Assembly: GCA_007258455.2 (NCBI GenBank) | Contig: VDFB02196122.1 | Span: forward strand, 60,955 to 124,954 | DNA: 64,000 nt | From: Sequoia sempervirens | Lineage: Eukaryota > Streptophyta > Pinopsida > Cupressales > Cupressaceae | Reading direction: 5' to 3' | Part shown: one piece after another, positions 13,516-25,374 of the stretch | Position numbering within the stretch: the first letter of the stretch is position 1 | Layout of the letters: each line of letters opens with the position of its first letter | Position numbers and translations under genes: made by a program | The notes under the pieces: generated by a model | What the model saw: the letters and a program-made list of their open reading frames with translations, nothing else | The model's database searches: none | What the model was told of the DNA's origin: nothing

Positions 13516-16088
13516 CTTCCTCTTAGCTAGGGAGGTATTCTCAAATATCCTCGTCATGGAGTCTCTCAACATGATGTCCACAATGGCTACACCCAATTGT
13601 GGAAAACACAGCTCAGTCTCAGAGATGTGATCTTGTACAAGGGCTTTCACCTCATATTTCTCGGTCTTAGAGAAATATACACTACAAGGGCTTTCACCTC
13701 ATATTTCTCCGTCTCAGAGAAATATACACTACAAGGGCTTTCACCTCATATTTCTCAATCTCAGAGAAATATACACTACAAGGGCTTTCACCTCATATTT
13801 CTCCGTCTCAGAGAAATATACACTACAAGGGCTTTCACCTCATATTTCTCTGTCTCAGAGAAATATACACTACAAGGGTTTTCACCTCATATTTCCCCGT
13901 CTCAAAGAAATATACACTACAAGGGCTTTCACCTCATATTTCTCCGTCTCAAAGAAATATACACTACAAGGGCTTTCACCTCATATTTCTCCATCTCAGA
14001 GAAATATACGCTACAACAAATCTTAATGATGTTGTAACTCCCTCTGGAGCTCCAAGTACCCGCATCAACCTCCTGACCTCCTCGTCCAAGATTGCCTGCA
14101 ATGCTTGCCTTAGAGGAACGGTTTCCAAAGCACACCTTCGGCACTACTGACTTGCGAGAGTCCAAGACTATCCTCCTCGAACTCATCCTAGATCATCCTA
14201 TTCTGAATAGGTTTGCGGTGCTACCAATGTCAAAACAAGGTTGACTACCTTGTGCAATTTTGTTCTCTGCAACTAAAGAGGTCTTCCAAGGACTTAGCAC
14301 CTGGCCTTGCAACACTACAACCCACTTAGCTGGCACCTTCACTTCTTCTCAATGAGTCACTCTAGTTCCTCGAGACATAGGGCTCCATTTTGCTGAACAT
14401 AGAACTCCCTCTTGATCCCTGCCTCAATACAGAGATTGCAAAAATCCTCTAGAAGTGAACTCCCCTCCATTGACTGATCTTAGAACCTTAAATCCTCTTC
14501 CTAGACATGATCTCAACTTGTGCCTGGAATTTAACTCCCTCTAAATGGCAGGAGTGTAATCGAGGGATGAATCTATATCCATTGGAGCCTCCTGCTCCTC
14601 ACTAACTAATCTCCAAGAATCGTCACCTCAAATAATGAGGTCTTCAATATATCTTCAAATAATCCAACATCCTTTTGCTCCTCAATCCATCCTACATTTT
14701 AAAGAGATTAATAATAGTTTATAAAATCAAACTACCCTTGATACAAATGAAGCATGTAGTCATATAGCAAATATCATTAGATAGAACAATTAAAGGAATA
14801 ATAGAACTTATCTTTGTTGATTCTAATATATCTTTCTTTCGTCTTCACTCAATTTCTGCTCTTGGAATTGCTAATCACTGCACTTAATATATAATTCGTT
14901 GCTCTTTATAATATCCATCGTTGTTGTTTATATCTTGTTTTATATCTTTTGACTTTTGCCTTAACTGTTGTGTAGTTAGCACGGAAGATAGAACTCCTGG
15001 TTTCATTAAATATAAGGCGCATCTTGATGGCCAATGGATGGCCCCTTTTGCAGTGATAATCAACAGGTGACAATGAAGGACATATTCCTAATATGTCTTT
15101 GAATACCCTGAAACCAGTCCTGAGCACTTTGAAGTGAGCAGCAGCAGTAATGTTTTGGGTGAGACAAGGTGAAAGACGGCTATATGAATAAACCATCGAC
15201 CACCAAATGATATCGGGCTCTTTACCAAATACCAAATGATGAATACCCGATGATGAAATATCTGCAGTTATCCATAGTCAGCCGCCTGGAAGAATAGGAA
15301 TCTCGTCTATAGCTATATTTGCAAGGCTCCTTCACAGAGCCCGACACCCTTAAGGAGTGATAGCGAAAGAGTATCTAAATGAGCATGACTCCATAATATG
15401 ACTCCCACAAAAACATCAACTTCTATATGCTCAACCTCAAAAACGATAGATGTATAAATATCATCTTTGTGGCCCGAAAGAACTCACACACATGCTCATT
15501 ATTCAACCCGCATGCATATACAAGTTATGTCACATGGCATTTTCACCATACAGCTCATGTAATAAAGAATGGAAGGGATGGTGTTAATAACATTTGCGTC
15601 CCACATGATGATTCGCACCAGAAAAAGCGATGAATATTTGAATGACCACGATAGTGATAGGCAGCACAGTTGCATGAAATATACGATCTAAGTGTTATCT
15701 CCAGCATCCATACATATCTTGATTTCGATACAGCCATTACACTGAGAGCATGGCAGAAGATAGATAAGGTGGATTTATGAAGATTGAAATAGATCTTCAC
15801 AACTTGAAAGCTTCCACTATATAATCAGTTGATTCAATATAAATTTATCTCCAATATATATTTTTTCTACAGGCAGAAACAAATATTATTTATTCGCACA
15901 TATCTCCGGCAAAGACCCATCTCCTATTTGGTGATATTCGACTCCCATACACAAGCAGCAAGTTCCGATAAAGAAGATTGCCTTATTGATTTGAATACAG
16001 CACCATCTTCTTTTCTTTGGGAGACTGCGTTAAATAACAAGTTGTCTTATACTACTTAGCCAAATCTGATCAGATCTTTTCTAAACCC
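13516..16088 (-). mobile_element. interior of element B
   Basis: This interior encodes no recognisable retrotransposon protein. It starts (plus side) with a hairpin-bearing tandem array (13632-14015). Minus-strand open stretches follow at 14186-13929 and 15235-14906. The sequence between them reads as broken coding DNA in several frames (for example EFYVQQNGALCLEEL near 14440-14390), but no family was recognised. It may be captured host DNA or an eroded accessory frame. Confidence 0.5.
13632..14015. repeat. 48-bp tandem repeat, about 8 copies, with a hairpin in each unit
   Basis: Near-identical 48-bp units begin at about 13634, 13682, 13730, 13778, 13826, 13874, 13922 and 13970. Each unit has an inverted repeat, ATATTTCTC...GAGAAATAT, around a 7-nt loop. 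Because 48 is a multiple of three, the array stays open in one plus frame for about 146 codons. That open frame is likely a by-product, not a gene. Confidence 0.9.
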
Positions 16089-17306
16089 GCTCTAATACCA
16101 TGTTAATTTTAGGATCAGAAATGCAAATAAGCAAAAGATACAACACAGAGAACAATGAACACCGAATTTACCCTAGGAAAACCCTCCTACTCGAGGGAGA
16201 AAAACCCAGCAAAATATTCTCTTATAAATCAGAATAAATAAGTGCAGAAATAGCACTCAAAATCAGGCCCTAGCAAGGCCGAATCTCATACAATGAATCT
16301 GCACTTGAAGACAGTGCGATTTCCTTGAATACACAAAATAATACCACTTCTCCTTGAAGCAAATCTGCTGCTCTTGATAGTGAACCTGCTGCTGAAGAAA
16401 TTCGAATTGGAATGGAATGAACTGATGCTTAATGTGGAGACACCTTCTCCTTTATATAGCAAGCTAGGCGAGCTCTCTTCTAGGGCCGACCTAGAAAGTA
16501 TAATATTTGTTTTACAAAAAGAAAGGCCGACTTGCCTTTGATTAATTTCTCTTAGGGAAATACCTCCCGACGCTACAAAACACTAACAAGCCCAAACTAA
16601 GCATCCCACCTTATGAGGCATAACATTAGCCTTTAAAAATGATAAATAAACCTATTTTCTAGGCATCCACTTGAAATACATGGTCCCTCTTTTAAAACAG
16701 CATTGTGCAACTAGGCCAAGGGGTTTGCTCATAAGGAAACGATTTTTCCTTATTCAACCTTCTAAAACAACATTAAGTTATCTCATTAGGCACCAAGGTA
16801 CAATTTTATGACCCCTCTAACCCTCAATATAAAGTTATAAAATAACTTTATTAAAATCATTTTCAGGAGAGGAAATACAGATATTTAAATAATCTGACCT
16901 TAGCAAACCCAACGCCAACTGAAATGACACTACTGACAATAGCCTGACCTGGACCAGCTTTCCATAAATAGACTTGCTATTTTTAGTAAGCACTAAAATA
17001 GCAATTACTCTAAAAACTCAAGCTGGTGTGGAAACCGATATGCAACTCAACTTACTATAAACAGAAGTGCTAGAATTGGCCCCTGCTAAAAATAGTAAGC
17101 CATGCCTGAAACATCGAAAAACCCTACAAAAAGCATTGGCACAAGGCATTAAAGCGCATCAGACAACTTCCACACATTGTCCAAACAGGAAACCCTACAC
17201 TACTTTGCATGCTGAACCAATGACTAAATATAGCACTTACTAAAAATAGTAAGTGTGTTAGAACCAGATTAATCCAAAAGAGGATATTGAAAATGGGGAC
17301 ATTACA

Positions 17307-17513
17307 ACCCATGCAATCTCCTTGTGTTCAGCACTTGGTTTCTTGGTAGGTCTCTTCAATGCAATATCCAACATTACTAGAAATCAAAAGAAACCTCATC
17401 CCTCTCTTCCACTTGAGGAAGTTATCCTCATTCTAATGAGCACACAATTATACTAAGAGGGAAGGGGGAATCAATATAAGACAGACTTTTACTTTTTCAA
17501 AACTTAACCGCCA
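17307..17513 (-). pseudogene. copia gag N-terminus, leader and primer site
   Basis: On the minus strand, 17465-17312 reads EDNFLKWKRGMRFLL..., resembling the first helix of copia gag (NF..WK..M...L), with one stop before the LTR insertion point. Upstream is a C-rich leader and a decayed primer site at 17504-17513, next to the LTR. It continues at 7990-7030 after the inserted solo LTR. Confidence 0.6.
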
Positions 17514-18529
17514 TAGCAATAGCAATCACATAAGATCTAACAATTATGCAACACAAGAATAACGCACAATTTACATGGAAACCCTTTCGGGAGAAAACCA
17601 CGGAAAAATATTGCTTATATAAGATCTTCTTACAAAATTTGTAGGCACCAACCCACAGGAGACACCAATCCCCTCTTTAATGATTTGTAGGCACCAACCC
17701 ACTGGAGACACCAATCCCCACAATTGAGCACCAACTCAACATCAGGCACCAATCGCTTCTTTTGGGAGGCACCAACCTTACAAAATATAACCTTCGGCAT
17801 GTTGCTCCTTCAACAGATGATGAACATATTATCTTCACAAAATCTGAATATACATAATCTTTCTCTCACAAATCTGCTCTTGAATGATGCAATCACTGTC
17901 ATACACTTTTTTCCTCAAATCTGCATGCACTGCCCTTTACAAATCTACCATAAGTCTGTTGTTAACTTCATTTATTTCTGCTTCAATTCTGCCTTAATCT
18001 TTGCTCCAAATCTGCCTTATATCTCTGCTCAAGTTCACCTTATATCCCTACTCCAAATCTACCTTATCTCTGCTCAAGATCTGCAATGCAGTTTCTGATC
18101 CAAATTCTGCTCCAAATCAGGTACAACGTCTGCTATAAATCTGCCTTAAAGGTCTGCTCCAAATCAGGCACAATGTCTGCTATAAATCTGCTCCTTTTCT
18201 TCTTAAATCTGCTCTTCTCCTCCTAATTTCTGCTCTTAAAAGGAATGATTTTGCATTGAAGAACTTGCTTTCTAACCTCCAAAATAACTTGTATTTATAT
18301 CCAAATCATGCACTTTATTAAAAGTAGGTCGGTCAAGATTTGACATAAAATTTATTTTAAATATTTAAATTTGCCTTTCAAAGTAGGTCGGCCATCTTTG
18401 ATAAATATTAATTTAATGTGAGGTCGGCCATCCATGGGAGATAACACTTCCTTAAGGGGTCAGACCCTTTAATTAATATTCTATTTTAATTTCTACCTTT
18501 TAAATCTAGTGCTCGCATAAGTAGATGGA
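17514..18529 (-). mobile_element. copia-type LTR, minus orientation
   Basis: The 5' LTR of the copia remnant whose gag lies at 17465-17307 and 7990-7030. It shares the ggcacc box cluster (17640-17780) and the gttttctcccgaaagggtttcc end block with 1579-3130. A TATA box (TATAAATAC on minus) is at about 18292-18300. Numerous 'tctgctc' (agcagatt on minus) units lie at 17870-18240. The upper edge is uncertain because a family-A solo LTR is inserted there. GTCGGCC boxes occur near 18388 and 18425. Confidence 0.6.
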
Positions 18530-18534
18530 GGTTG

Positions 18535-19203
18535 TGTTGATGTTACTTAGCAGCGTTGGGCTGCTTCTTCAGATCCACGCATTTGAAGGCAATTCAAATG
18601 ATAGACTTAACATCTATTTGAATTGCGAGTTCATCCTTTGAAGAAGACACGACTTTCTATGGAGGCCGATCTCTTGAAATGGTGCGACCTTCATGGTTGC
18701 AATTAATAATTATTTATTGTAATTAATATTTATTGAGGCACGAATTTCTATAGAGGCCGACCTCTCTTGATAGTGATTTATATTATTTGTAATTACATTT
18801 TATGAAGGCCGACCTTGCACTTGAAGAGGTGCGACCTCTCCACCATCATGTATATATACAAGCTCATTTCGTTCCATTCATCATCAAGCAAGTTCATTTT
18901 CCATCCTTCATTCAAGTGCGAATTGTTTCAAGAGCAGATTGAGATCTGTAGGAGGCTAAGTCTTTTGTTAGCAGATTGCATCACTGTAATTTTGTAGTTG
19001 CATTAGATTGTGGTGTTATCTCTTGGCCCTCTTATTGGCCTTCATTGTAAAGGAGACTTTGTTTTGAGACTCAATATATAAGTGATATATTGTTGCTGGG
19101 TTTTTCTCCCTCAGGAGGAGGGTTTTCCCAGGGTATCTGTTGTGTTGTGTGATTATTTTTGAATTAATTTCTATGCACTTAATCTGATCATTAAAATCTA
19201 ACA
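18535..19203 (+). mobile_element. solo LTR, family A
   Basis: A 669-bp LTR, TGTTGATG...TCTAACA. Flanking 5-mers GGTTG (18530-18534) and AGTTG (19204-19208) differ at one base. A TATA box lies near 18850, the conserved CTGGGTTTTTCTCCC block near 19095, and GCCGAC boxes near 18754 and 18807. Confidence 0.8.
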
Positions 19204-19208
19204 AGTTG

Positions 19209-19932
19209 GCCATAAATAGATTAAATCAAACTCTTATTATTCCTTGCCTTCAATCAACGAACTTTTCATCACAGAAGTCTTCCTTTGACATCAATGACAA
19301 TATTTCCAACACATTCACCAGCAAGAATCTGCCATTTTTGGAAAATATGTACATCTAACTAGTTTCCACCTTTGACCAAACTTTGACAAGTCAATTTCAG
19401 AATGTGATCGGCCTCAAATCTAAAACTATAAAGAAGAGACCTAACTTGATATTTCACAAGCTTTCTTAAAATGTAAAAGAACCAGAAAATTTCTGAAAAT
19501 TGGGGCTAGGGAGCAATTTCATGGAAACTTAATACTAGAATTAATCCATCAAAACATATCACGAAGGTTTAAAATTTGGATTATAGCTTCCTTATGCAAA
19601 TCCCCAACTTCGTTGAAAATCACAAAAGATTTTACAATGGTTTGTGAGATATGTGTGATTATTTAAAATTGGGGATTTTTTTAATAGAAAGATATTTCAA
19701 GAGGCCAAAACCTCAGAACTGATGAATGATAATTGATGGTTCCACTCCTCCTCTGCTATCATATAGGATTAGGCAATCACCTCCAAACAATCAAACACCA
19801 AATTAATTGCCACAAGAAAAAAACAAAAGAATATATTAACATGAATTATAAAATGTCATACCAAACACTCGAATGGTGATAATGAAAGAAGGTGGGAGAC
19901 ATATATAGTCAACCTTAATCAAGGCATGATTT
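19209..19932. other. unassigned, no gene seen
   Basis: AT-rich, no frame with a recognised motif. It may include the U3 start of the copia LTR displaced by the solo LTR at 18535. Confidence 0.3.
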
Positions 19933-19937
19933 GTGTG

Positions 19938-21882
19938 TGTTCAAATAATTGATGTTATATGCACAAGAAGCGAAAGCTTCAATAAATAGATTACAAAGAG
20001 GTTTCTAAAAGAAACAAACATTAACAGAAGATGAAGATAGAAACTAAACTAACTAAGACTAAGATGACCATTAAAGAAACTACATTATTCTAATACCCTC
20101 CCTTAATGGTCATCGTCCAAAATACCTAGAGAAATAACAGAGAAGGCTGCGCCCTTCTTCTCAAAACGCTTTTGCAACAAAAGACAAGAGCATGCCACTA
20201 ATTTTGCCACTTGAGATGAGTTTGCCACTAACCCTCCCAGAAACTGTAGTACTTCTGGAAATGACCAAAACTAATCACAAAACATCCAACCTAATGTTGG
20301 GTAATGAAACTATTCCTCCATGTAACCAAAGACACACCGAGAACAGCTGCCACAATTTTGAGGAAAAATCAGCAAACCCTCCAAACTTTTGCAAATGAGC
20401 ACGACACCCCAAAACAAACTGCAAGAAGTCAGTTGTGCAGATGTTCGCCATAGCAACTCTAGGTGCAACCAAAACAGACTGCAACAAACCCTGATTTTTG
20501 AGGAAAAAATCGCAAAACCCTGAACCTGAAGTTTACAAAGCATCGTTTTTTCAGAAAAAGACGGTAAAAACCCTCAAAGGAATCCCATGCAATTCTACGA
20601 ATTACAGAAGCCCAGAAACCATTTTTTAGGATAAAATCGAAAAAACCAAACAAGTAACTGGCACAAAATCTGAAACACGGATCAGCATACATAACAACAT
20701 TTTTAAGGAAAAACAGTAAAACCTTTCTAGAAACCAGAGAGCCCTCCCGAACTACCAAAACCCTGACAGGAGCAAACCCTTAATTTTTTTTAGGAAAAAA
20801 TTATAAACCCTCCCATGATTTTTTCAGGCAAAAAATCAAAAAACCAAAACCCAAGTATAGTTTTTTTATAGGGACAAAAATCATAAAACCCATCAGGATT
20901 TTTAAGGAGAAAAATTATTAAAACCCACAAAACAATTTTTTTAAGGGACAAAAAAATATTAAAAACCCACAAAACATCAATGCACAAGATTGAAAATGAC
21001 ACAAAAACACCCTTGATTGGCCACAGAGAGATTTAAACCCTAGCTGCAGAAGAATTCTGCGAGTGTAGCCTACAAAGAAAAACTTTCGATCAGAAAAATT
21101 TCTTAAAACACCTTCACACAGGAAAAACGTCTTCAAAAAAATCCTATGCTAACACAAAAGTTGATCAAACAAGAATCGTGACAAATCACAATCTCACCAA
21201 CAGAGACACAAACTGGACAAAAGAAGACACAGAACCCGTGACAGTTATAGCAAAATACACGCCTTCTAACAGGTCACGTAGGTGTAAGACGCCCAAAACA
21301 ATGTAGAGGTTGCGAGTTAAATTGCACCAAACAAATGACGAAAAAACGCCCAGAATCGCATGCCAAGAGATAAACGAAAAAACGCCCAAAATCGCATGCC
21401 AAGAGATAGACAAAAAATTGAGAGCAAAAACTGTGAGGGATCGTGTGGGTTTTAGTAGAAAATCGCGTCCAGAAAAACACATGAAAACAAAAGACAGTTT
21501 TTGGTAGATGAAAACGCTTGCGGATTTCACAGAAGAGCCCTCAATCACAGTTTTGAAGGACGTGCAAAACCAAAATCACACCAGAAACAGAAAGATTGCG
21601 ATTTATTCTTGTACAGACGCGATTTCTAAAACTCACGAAATTCTTGTTCAAAAAAATGGCGCTGAAACCCTACTTCAACAGACCCTCCCATGAGGGAGAC
21701 AAGCTCAGACCAGCTCTGATACCATGTTCAAATAATCGATCTTATATACACAAAAAGCGAAAGCTTCAATAAATAGATTACAAAGACGTTTCTAAAAGAA
21801 ACAAACGTTAACAAAAAACGAAGATAGAAACTAAACTAACTAAGACTAAGATGACCATTAAAGAAACTACATTACTCTAATA
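19938..21882 (-). mobile_element. small non-autonomous LTR retrotransposon with 158-bp LTRs
   Basis: Two LTRs of exactly 158 bp (19938-20095 and 21725-21882), perfect TSD GTGTG (19933-19937 and 21883-21887), and a canonical primer site, TGGTATCAGAGC (reverse complement 21713-21724). A purine tract AAGGGAGGG adjoins the 3' LTR (reverse complement 20096-20104). The 1.6-kb interior lacks gag and pol. It is full of short A-tract units and contains a roughly 40-bp direct duplication at 21340-21412. Minus-strand open stretches there match no family I recognise. It is a TRIM-like but unusually long element that depends on another element for mobility. Confidence 0.85.
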
Positions 21883-21887
21883 GTGTG

Positions 21888-23240
21888 GATATGCCTAAAT
21901 AAATGTCAGTCATTGATTAAAACATTACAAGGGTTAAATCAAGACCATTTGTCATAAAGATCAAACACTAAATATGTAATTTATATTAGAGAGTTGAGTG
22001 ATGAGCCGTGTACTCGAGAACTTCTATTACTTAATGCCATCTTATGTAATGAGTTGGTTTGTAGTAAATGTTTTTCACAAATTTAATCCATTTGACTTTC
22101 CACTATTAATTGATGCCCAAGGTGATCTCTAAATGATGCATGAATGTTTTATATAGTGAGGGGCTACATTGCGTATACACCTTAGTTCTGCTTTACTGAA
22201 ACTTTCCTCATGCAACACTTGTTGGCACATCAATCTCCCTAAGCATATGTTCACACATATTTCAGGATTGGAGTGGACAGCTTTTGGTACTTTGCGAAAG
22301 ATGAATCATTAGCTATCCTTCATGTCAACAAACATGTCCTCTTGGCTACCCAATTCTCCTTCTAAACCTCCTTTTCTATTTAGCTTGCATGTAGTCAATG
22401 TCATCAACTTGGATGATGATGCTTTGTACCACAATTGTTTGAGATTTGACTTTATCTAATCTGTATTTATAGGTTTCCCCTTTGTCATTTCTCAACGACA
22501 AGAAAACACATTAGTTGTCTTGCTCATGCCAATAAATTTACCTGAAGAAGAAGAGAATTTAAGGTTAAGAGGAACTTATACCTAGGAAGACAAGTCAATA
22601 TAAAGGACTTGAATATTTCATGAATAGGAGTCGTGTCGATGAAGTTCACTAAGTCTTCAAAGTGCCCAATTGTGATCTACTTAGTTCTTCTTCTATCCAT
22701 CTTGACTTCAGCTACAACTCTCTCACAAAGTGTTGTGATCCTAAATTTAGATCAATTCATCACCAAGTTAACCAAAGGTAAGTACCCTAACCCTAATCTT
22801 TCTTTTGTTACTTTCATTTATATAGTGGAAGTTTTGTGCTTCATATGTTAAATATGCATAGTATTGCTCATGACTTTACTTGTATCTTCTACATTGATGT
22901 TACCTATAGCCCTTACATACCAACTAAGGGCATTCTAATCTCCATAGCTCTTTCTTACAACCTAGCAACATCCCTTGTTACAAAGAATACTTTCCTACAG
23001 CCCTAGACTGCTTTGTGGAGTGACTGTTGAATTGTGTTGGGTATAAAATGGTCTTCTATCGTTCTCTATTTAGAGGATCATTGTATTATAGAGAGCTAGT
23101 TTAGGCCCAAGACACATAATGCTTGCCAAAAATAAAATGATTCTCATATTTAAAGGATCCATCTATGTCAAAGGTTCAAAAATTTATGCATTTGCCTTTG
23201 CAACAAATCCAACTCATCACACAAGGAAGTATACTTTCCC
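21888..23240 (+). repeat. dispersed repeat D, copy 1
   Basis: From about 22018 it is clearly homologous to 48262-49370 over about 1.1 kb with scattered indels. A short third piece (22018-22070) recurs at 30700-30750. No protein motif was found. It may be the interior of a degraded DNA transposon; the class is unknown. Confidence 0.65.
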
Positions 23241-24190
23241 CCACCTGCCCAAATACGTGTATACACATGTCATATACAAATAGAAATACAATGTGACCCA
23301 AATATTGTATCCATACATATCCAAATACAAGCCCATATCGAATACATCCAGATATAATACCAAACCATCTTGACATATCTAGTTGAGGATATAAAAAAAA
23401 CATTTTAAAATGGCCCAAAAATGGAATATTAAAAAATTTGCACTCTCTCTCTCTCCAAATCCAGAAAGCATAAAACATAAAAGCTGCAATATATATGTAT
23501 ACATGTTCTATTATTTTTAACATATAACATATATTACATTATGTTCTAACGTACATTTATAAATTCCAAATCAAGTTATATTTGTATCAAAGGGTTTTGG
23601 AAATTCACCATATCTATATCAGATAAGTGATAACATATCCATTTCCATACAGAATGAATGAAAAGACTTTGCACGGGTACCATCTACTAAGACTAAGAAA
23701 GCAATGCTAGTCATACTTTTAAAACCCAGGAGGTTTTAGGAAAACAATCTATTGGCTCTCAAACTTGTGACTCAACACAAATGATATTTGCAATTTAGAT
23801 CAGAATTGTTTTCTTTTTTTTTTTCCTTTTTTTCCAAGCATCACATGAATGTAATTTCTTTCCAAAATGTTAGAATCAGGTTTTTAAACATGTTTTGAAA
23901 GCATTAAGAAAAATTTGCATAAATTTTAATGTGGATTGAAGCTATTGTTTATGAATGAAATGCTGATTTTTTTCCGAATATGGGTTTAGGATTTAGAGTA
24001 AACAAATTTATTATTTTGCTTAAATTATTTAATGCTATTGTTATTCAATTACATTCAAAATGCATTTCTTGTTAATTTAATTCATGTTTTGAATTCAAAA
24101 CACCATTTTTTAATGCTATACATCTTTTGTACTTAAACATGTTGCATTAAAAATTATTTTTCTAATTTTATAAATATTAGGTTGGCATAC
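23241..24190. other. unassigned AT-rich DNA
   Basis: No gene or element edge recognised. Contains a short CT run near 23442 and poly-T tracts. Confidence 0.3.
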
Positions 24191-24539
24191 AATGGCATCA
24201 ACATCAGGAAGTGGATGTCAAACCATGGACACCACTTAGAAACACGGTACACCTAGACTCATCTTGGGGAGTGTTATTTGCAATTTCTATGGGAAGAAGG
24301 TTCATGGAAGCATCAATTGCCTCAAGTAACATCTTGTACGAATTCCTAGCCATGACATCAAATCATCCTAATGCCACAAATGAGCCACAAAGATAGATAC
24401 AAGTAGCCCTTCCATTATTGAATCAAAAGAAACTAAACAAGACCAAGTCAAACACAACAATTAATCCCAACTTGCTTGCGGAAATTGAGGTGAATATAAA
24501 AGAGATTGTAGGCTCTAAACACAGTCCATGCATTCATGG
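24191..24539 (+). pseudogene. hAT transposase pseudogene, BED-finger part
   Basis: Encodes a decayed BED zinc finger: VICNFYGKK at 24273-24299, followed by GSINCLK-stop-HL. This matches the C-x2-C...H/K..QHL layout of plant hAT transposases, with the second cysteine replaced by tyrosine. It continues after LTR insertions at 25140-25369 and 25996-27620. A copia LTR is inserted right after it. Confidence 0.7.
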
Positions 24540-24544
24540 CACAT

Positions 24545-25139
24545 TGTTAGAACATAATGTTATTAGGGGTCATACCCTTCTAACATTTATATATTATTCT
24601 AATATAAGGTTATAAAACCTTAAGTTATAAAGCACATACCATTTAATAATTAATAATCTAATAAATATTAGATTGTTAATTATTTATGAATGGTTGCTTT
24701 GAATAGGTGTGACTAATACCTCTTAAAGTATTTTGCCACCCTTTCTCTTATATTTAAGGAAGTTCTCTCTCAATTAAGAAGGGTAAATTTGGATTTTTAT
24801 AGTGAGTTATATCACTATGCATAGAAAGTATTATTAGCCATGTGGAAGTATGGTGAAGTGTCCCCAAGTTCAATCTATTTTTAATAGACTATATTTTGTA
24901 AGTGTTTTAATAAAATGATGTTTTATGGGGATTTTTATCTGAAAGGGTTTTCCCCGTGTATATCTTGTGTAATGTGTAAAATCTATGCTTGTTTGATTCT
25001 CATTTTATTTATTTTATATATATTTTTATAATAATTAGTATCCTAAGATCCTAATTTCTAACATGGTATTAGAGCACATTATATTAAGTCCTACGAGCAC
25101 ATTATAATGATTAGTATCCTCAAGTCCTAATTTCTAACA
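24545..25139 (+). mobile_element. collapsed copia element: LTR, primer site, LTR tail
   Basis: An LTR of 519 bp (24545-25063, TGTTAGAA...TTCTAACA) is followed by a primer site, TGGTATTAGAGC (25064-25075). After about 35 bp comes a second copy of the last 30 bp of the LTR, ending at 25139. Flanks are CACAT (24540-24544) and CACAA (25140-25144). The whole interior and most of the 3' LTR are missing, yet both outer borders are kept. Confidence 0.75.
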
Positions 25140-25369
25140 CACAACCACCTCATCTAGCTCAAGCTAAGCATAGTCAGTTTCTTTGTATCTTGAAACCAAC
25201 TCAAAGCACAACCTTTGCTTCAAGGTACACTATGAAACAAGGAGATGCATGTGGAAGAAGATAAGGCTTGTGCTAATTTCAAGTACTACAACACCCTTCC
25301 TTTCAATGTAGCTAAAAGACAATACTGAGAGTATTTAGTCATGATGTTGATAGTTGCAAAGAAAAGGTA
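25140..25369 (+). pseudogene. hAT transposase pseudogene, middle part
   Basis: Reads KACANFKYYNTLPFNVAKRQY near 25265-25330, the region of hAT transposases with the (Y/N)-x-(I/L)PFNV motif. The frame is cut at 25370 by a family-A solo LTR and resumes at 25996 with KVPSPHNL. Confidence 0.7.
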
Positions 25370-25374
25370 CAAAG

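Larger units (their letters stand above)
9152..16588 (-). mobile_element. non-autonomous copia-type LTR retrotransposon (element B)
   Basis: A complete element with two LTRs and a perfect TSD AGCCC (9147-9151 and 16589-16593). The 5' LTR is 16101-16588 (488 bp) and is followed on the minus strand by a primer site, TGGTATTAGAGC (16089-16100). The 3' LTR ends at 13515 next to a purine tract (AAGAGGAAG on the minus strand). It is broken into 9152-9336, 9905-9947 and 13246-13515 by two later insertions. The interior (13516-16088) has no gag, protease, integrase or RT motif, so movement would need proteins from another element. The LTR shares its promoter-proximal GGGTTTTTCTCCCTC...GGGTTTTCC block with the family-A solo LTRs. 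Confidence 0.85.
7996..17306 (-). mobile_element. Ty3-type solo LTR, itself split by a nested element
   Basis: The LTR sequence is 7996-9151 plus 16594-17306 (about 1.87 kb net). It has symmetrical ends TGTAATGT...ACATTACA. Flanking 5-mers are GCCCA (7991-7995) and ACCCA (17307-17311), a TSD with one mismatch. It sits inside a copia gag reading frame, which fixes both edges. Minus orientation is preferred because that end reads TGTAATGTCCCC, as in other gypsy LTRs here. The right part carries four CTA-W4-TAG motifs (around 16979, 17088, 17227 and 17244). Confidence 0.75.

Noticed and set aside
13597..14037. 146-codon open frame
   Set aside because: It is produced by a 48-bp tandem repeat (a multiple of three); the residues simply repeat and there is no recognisable protein.
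20275..21548. Several overlapping minus-strand open frames
   Set aside because: They lie in the interior of the TRIM-like element. Composition is driven by poly-T tracts and frames overlap heavily; no domain seen.
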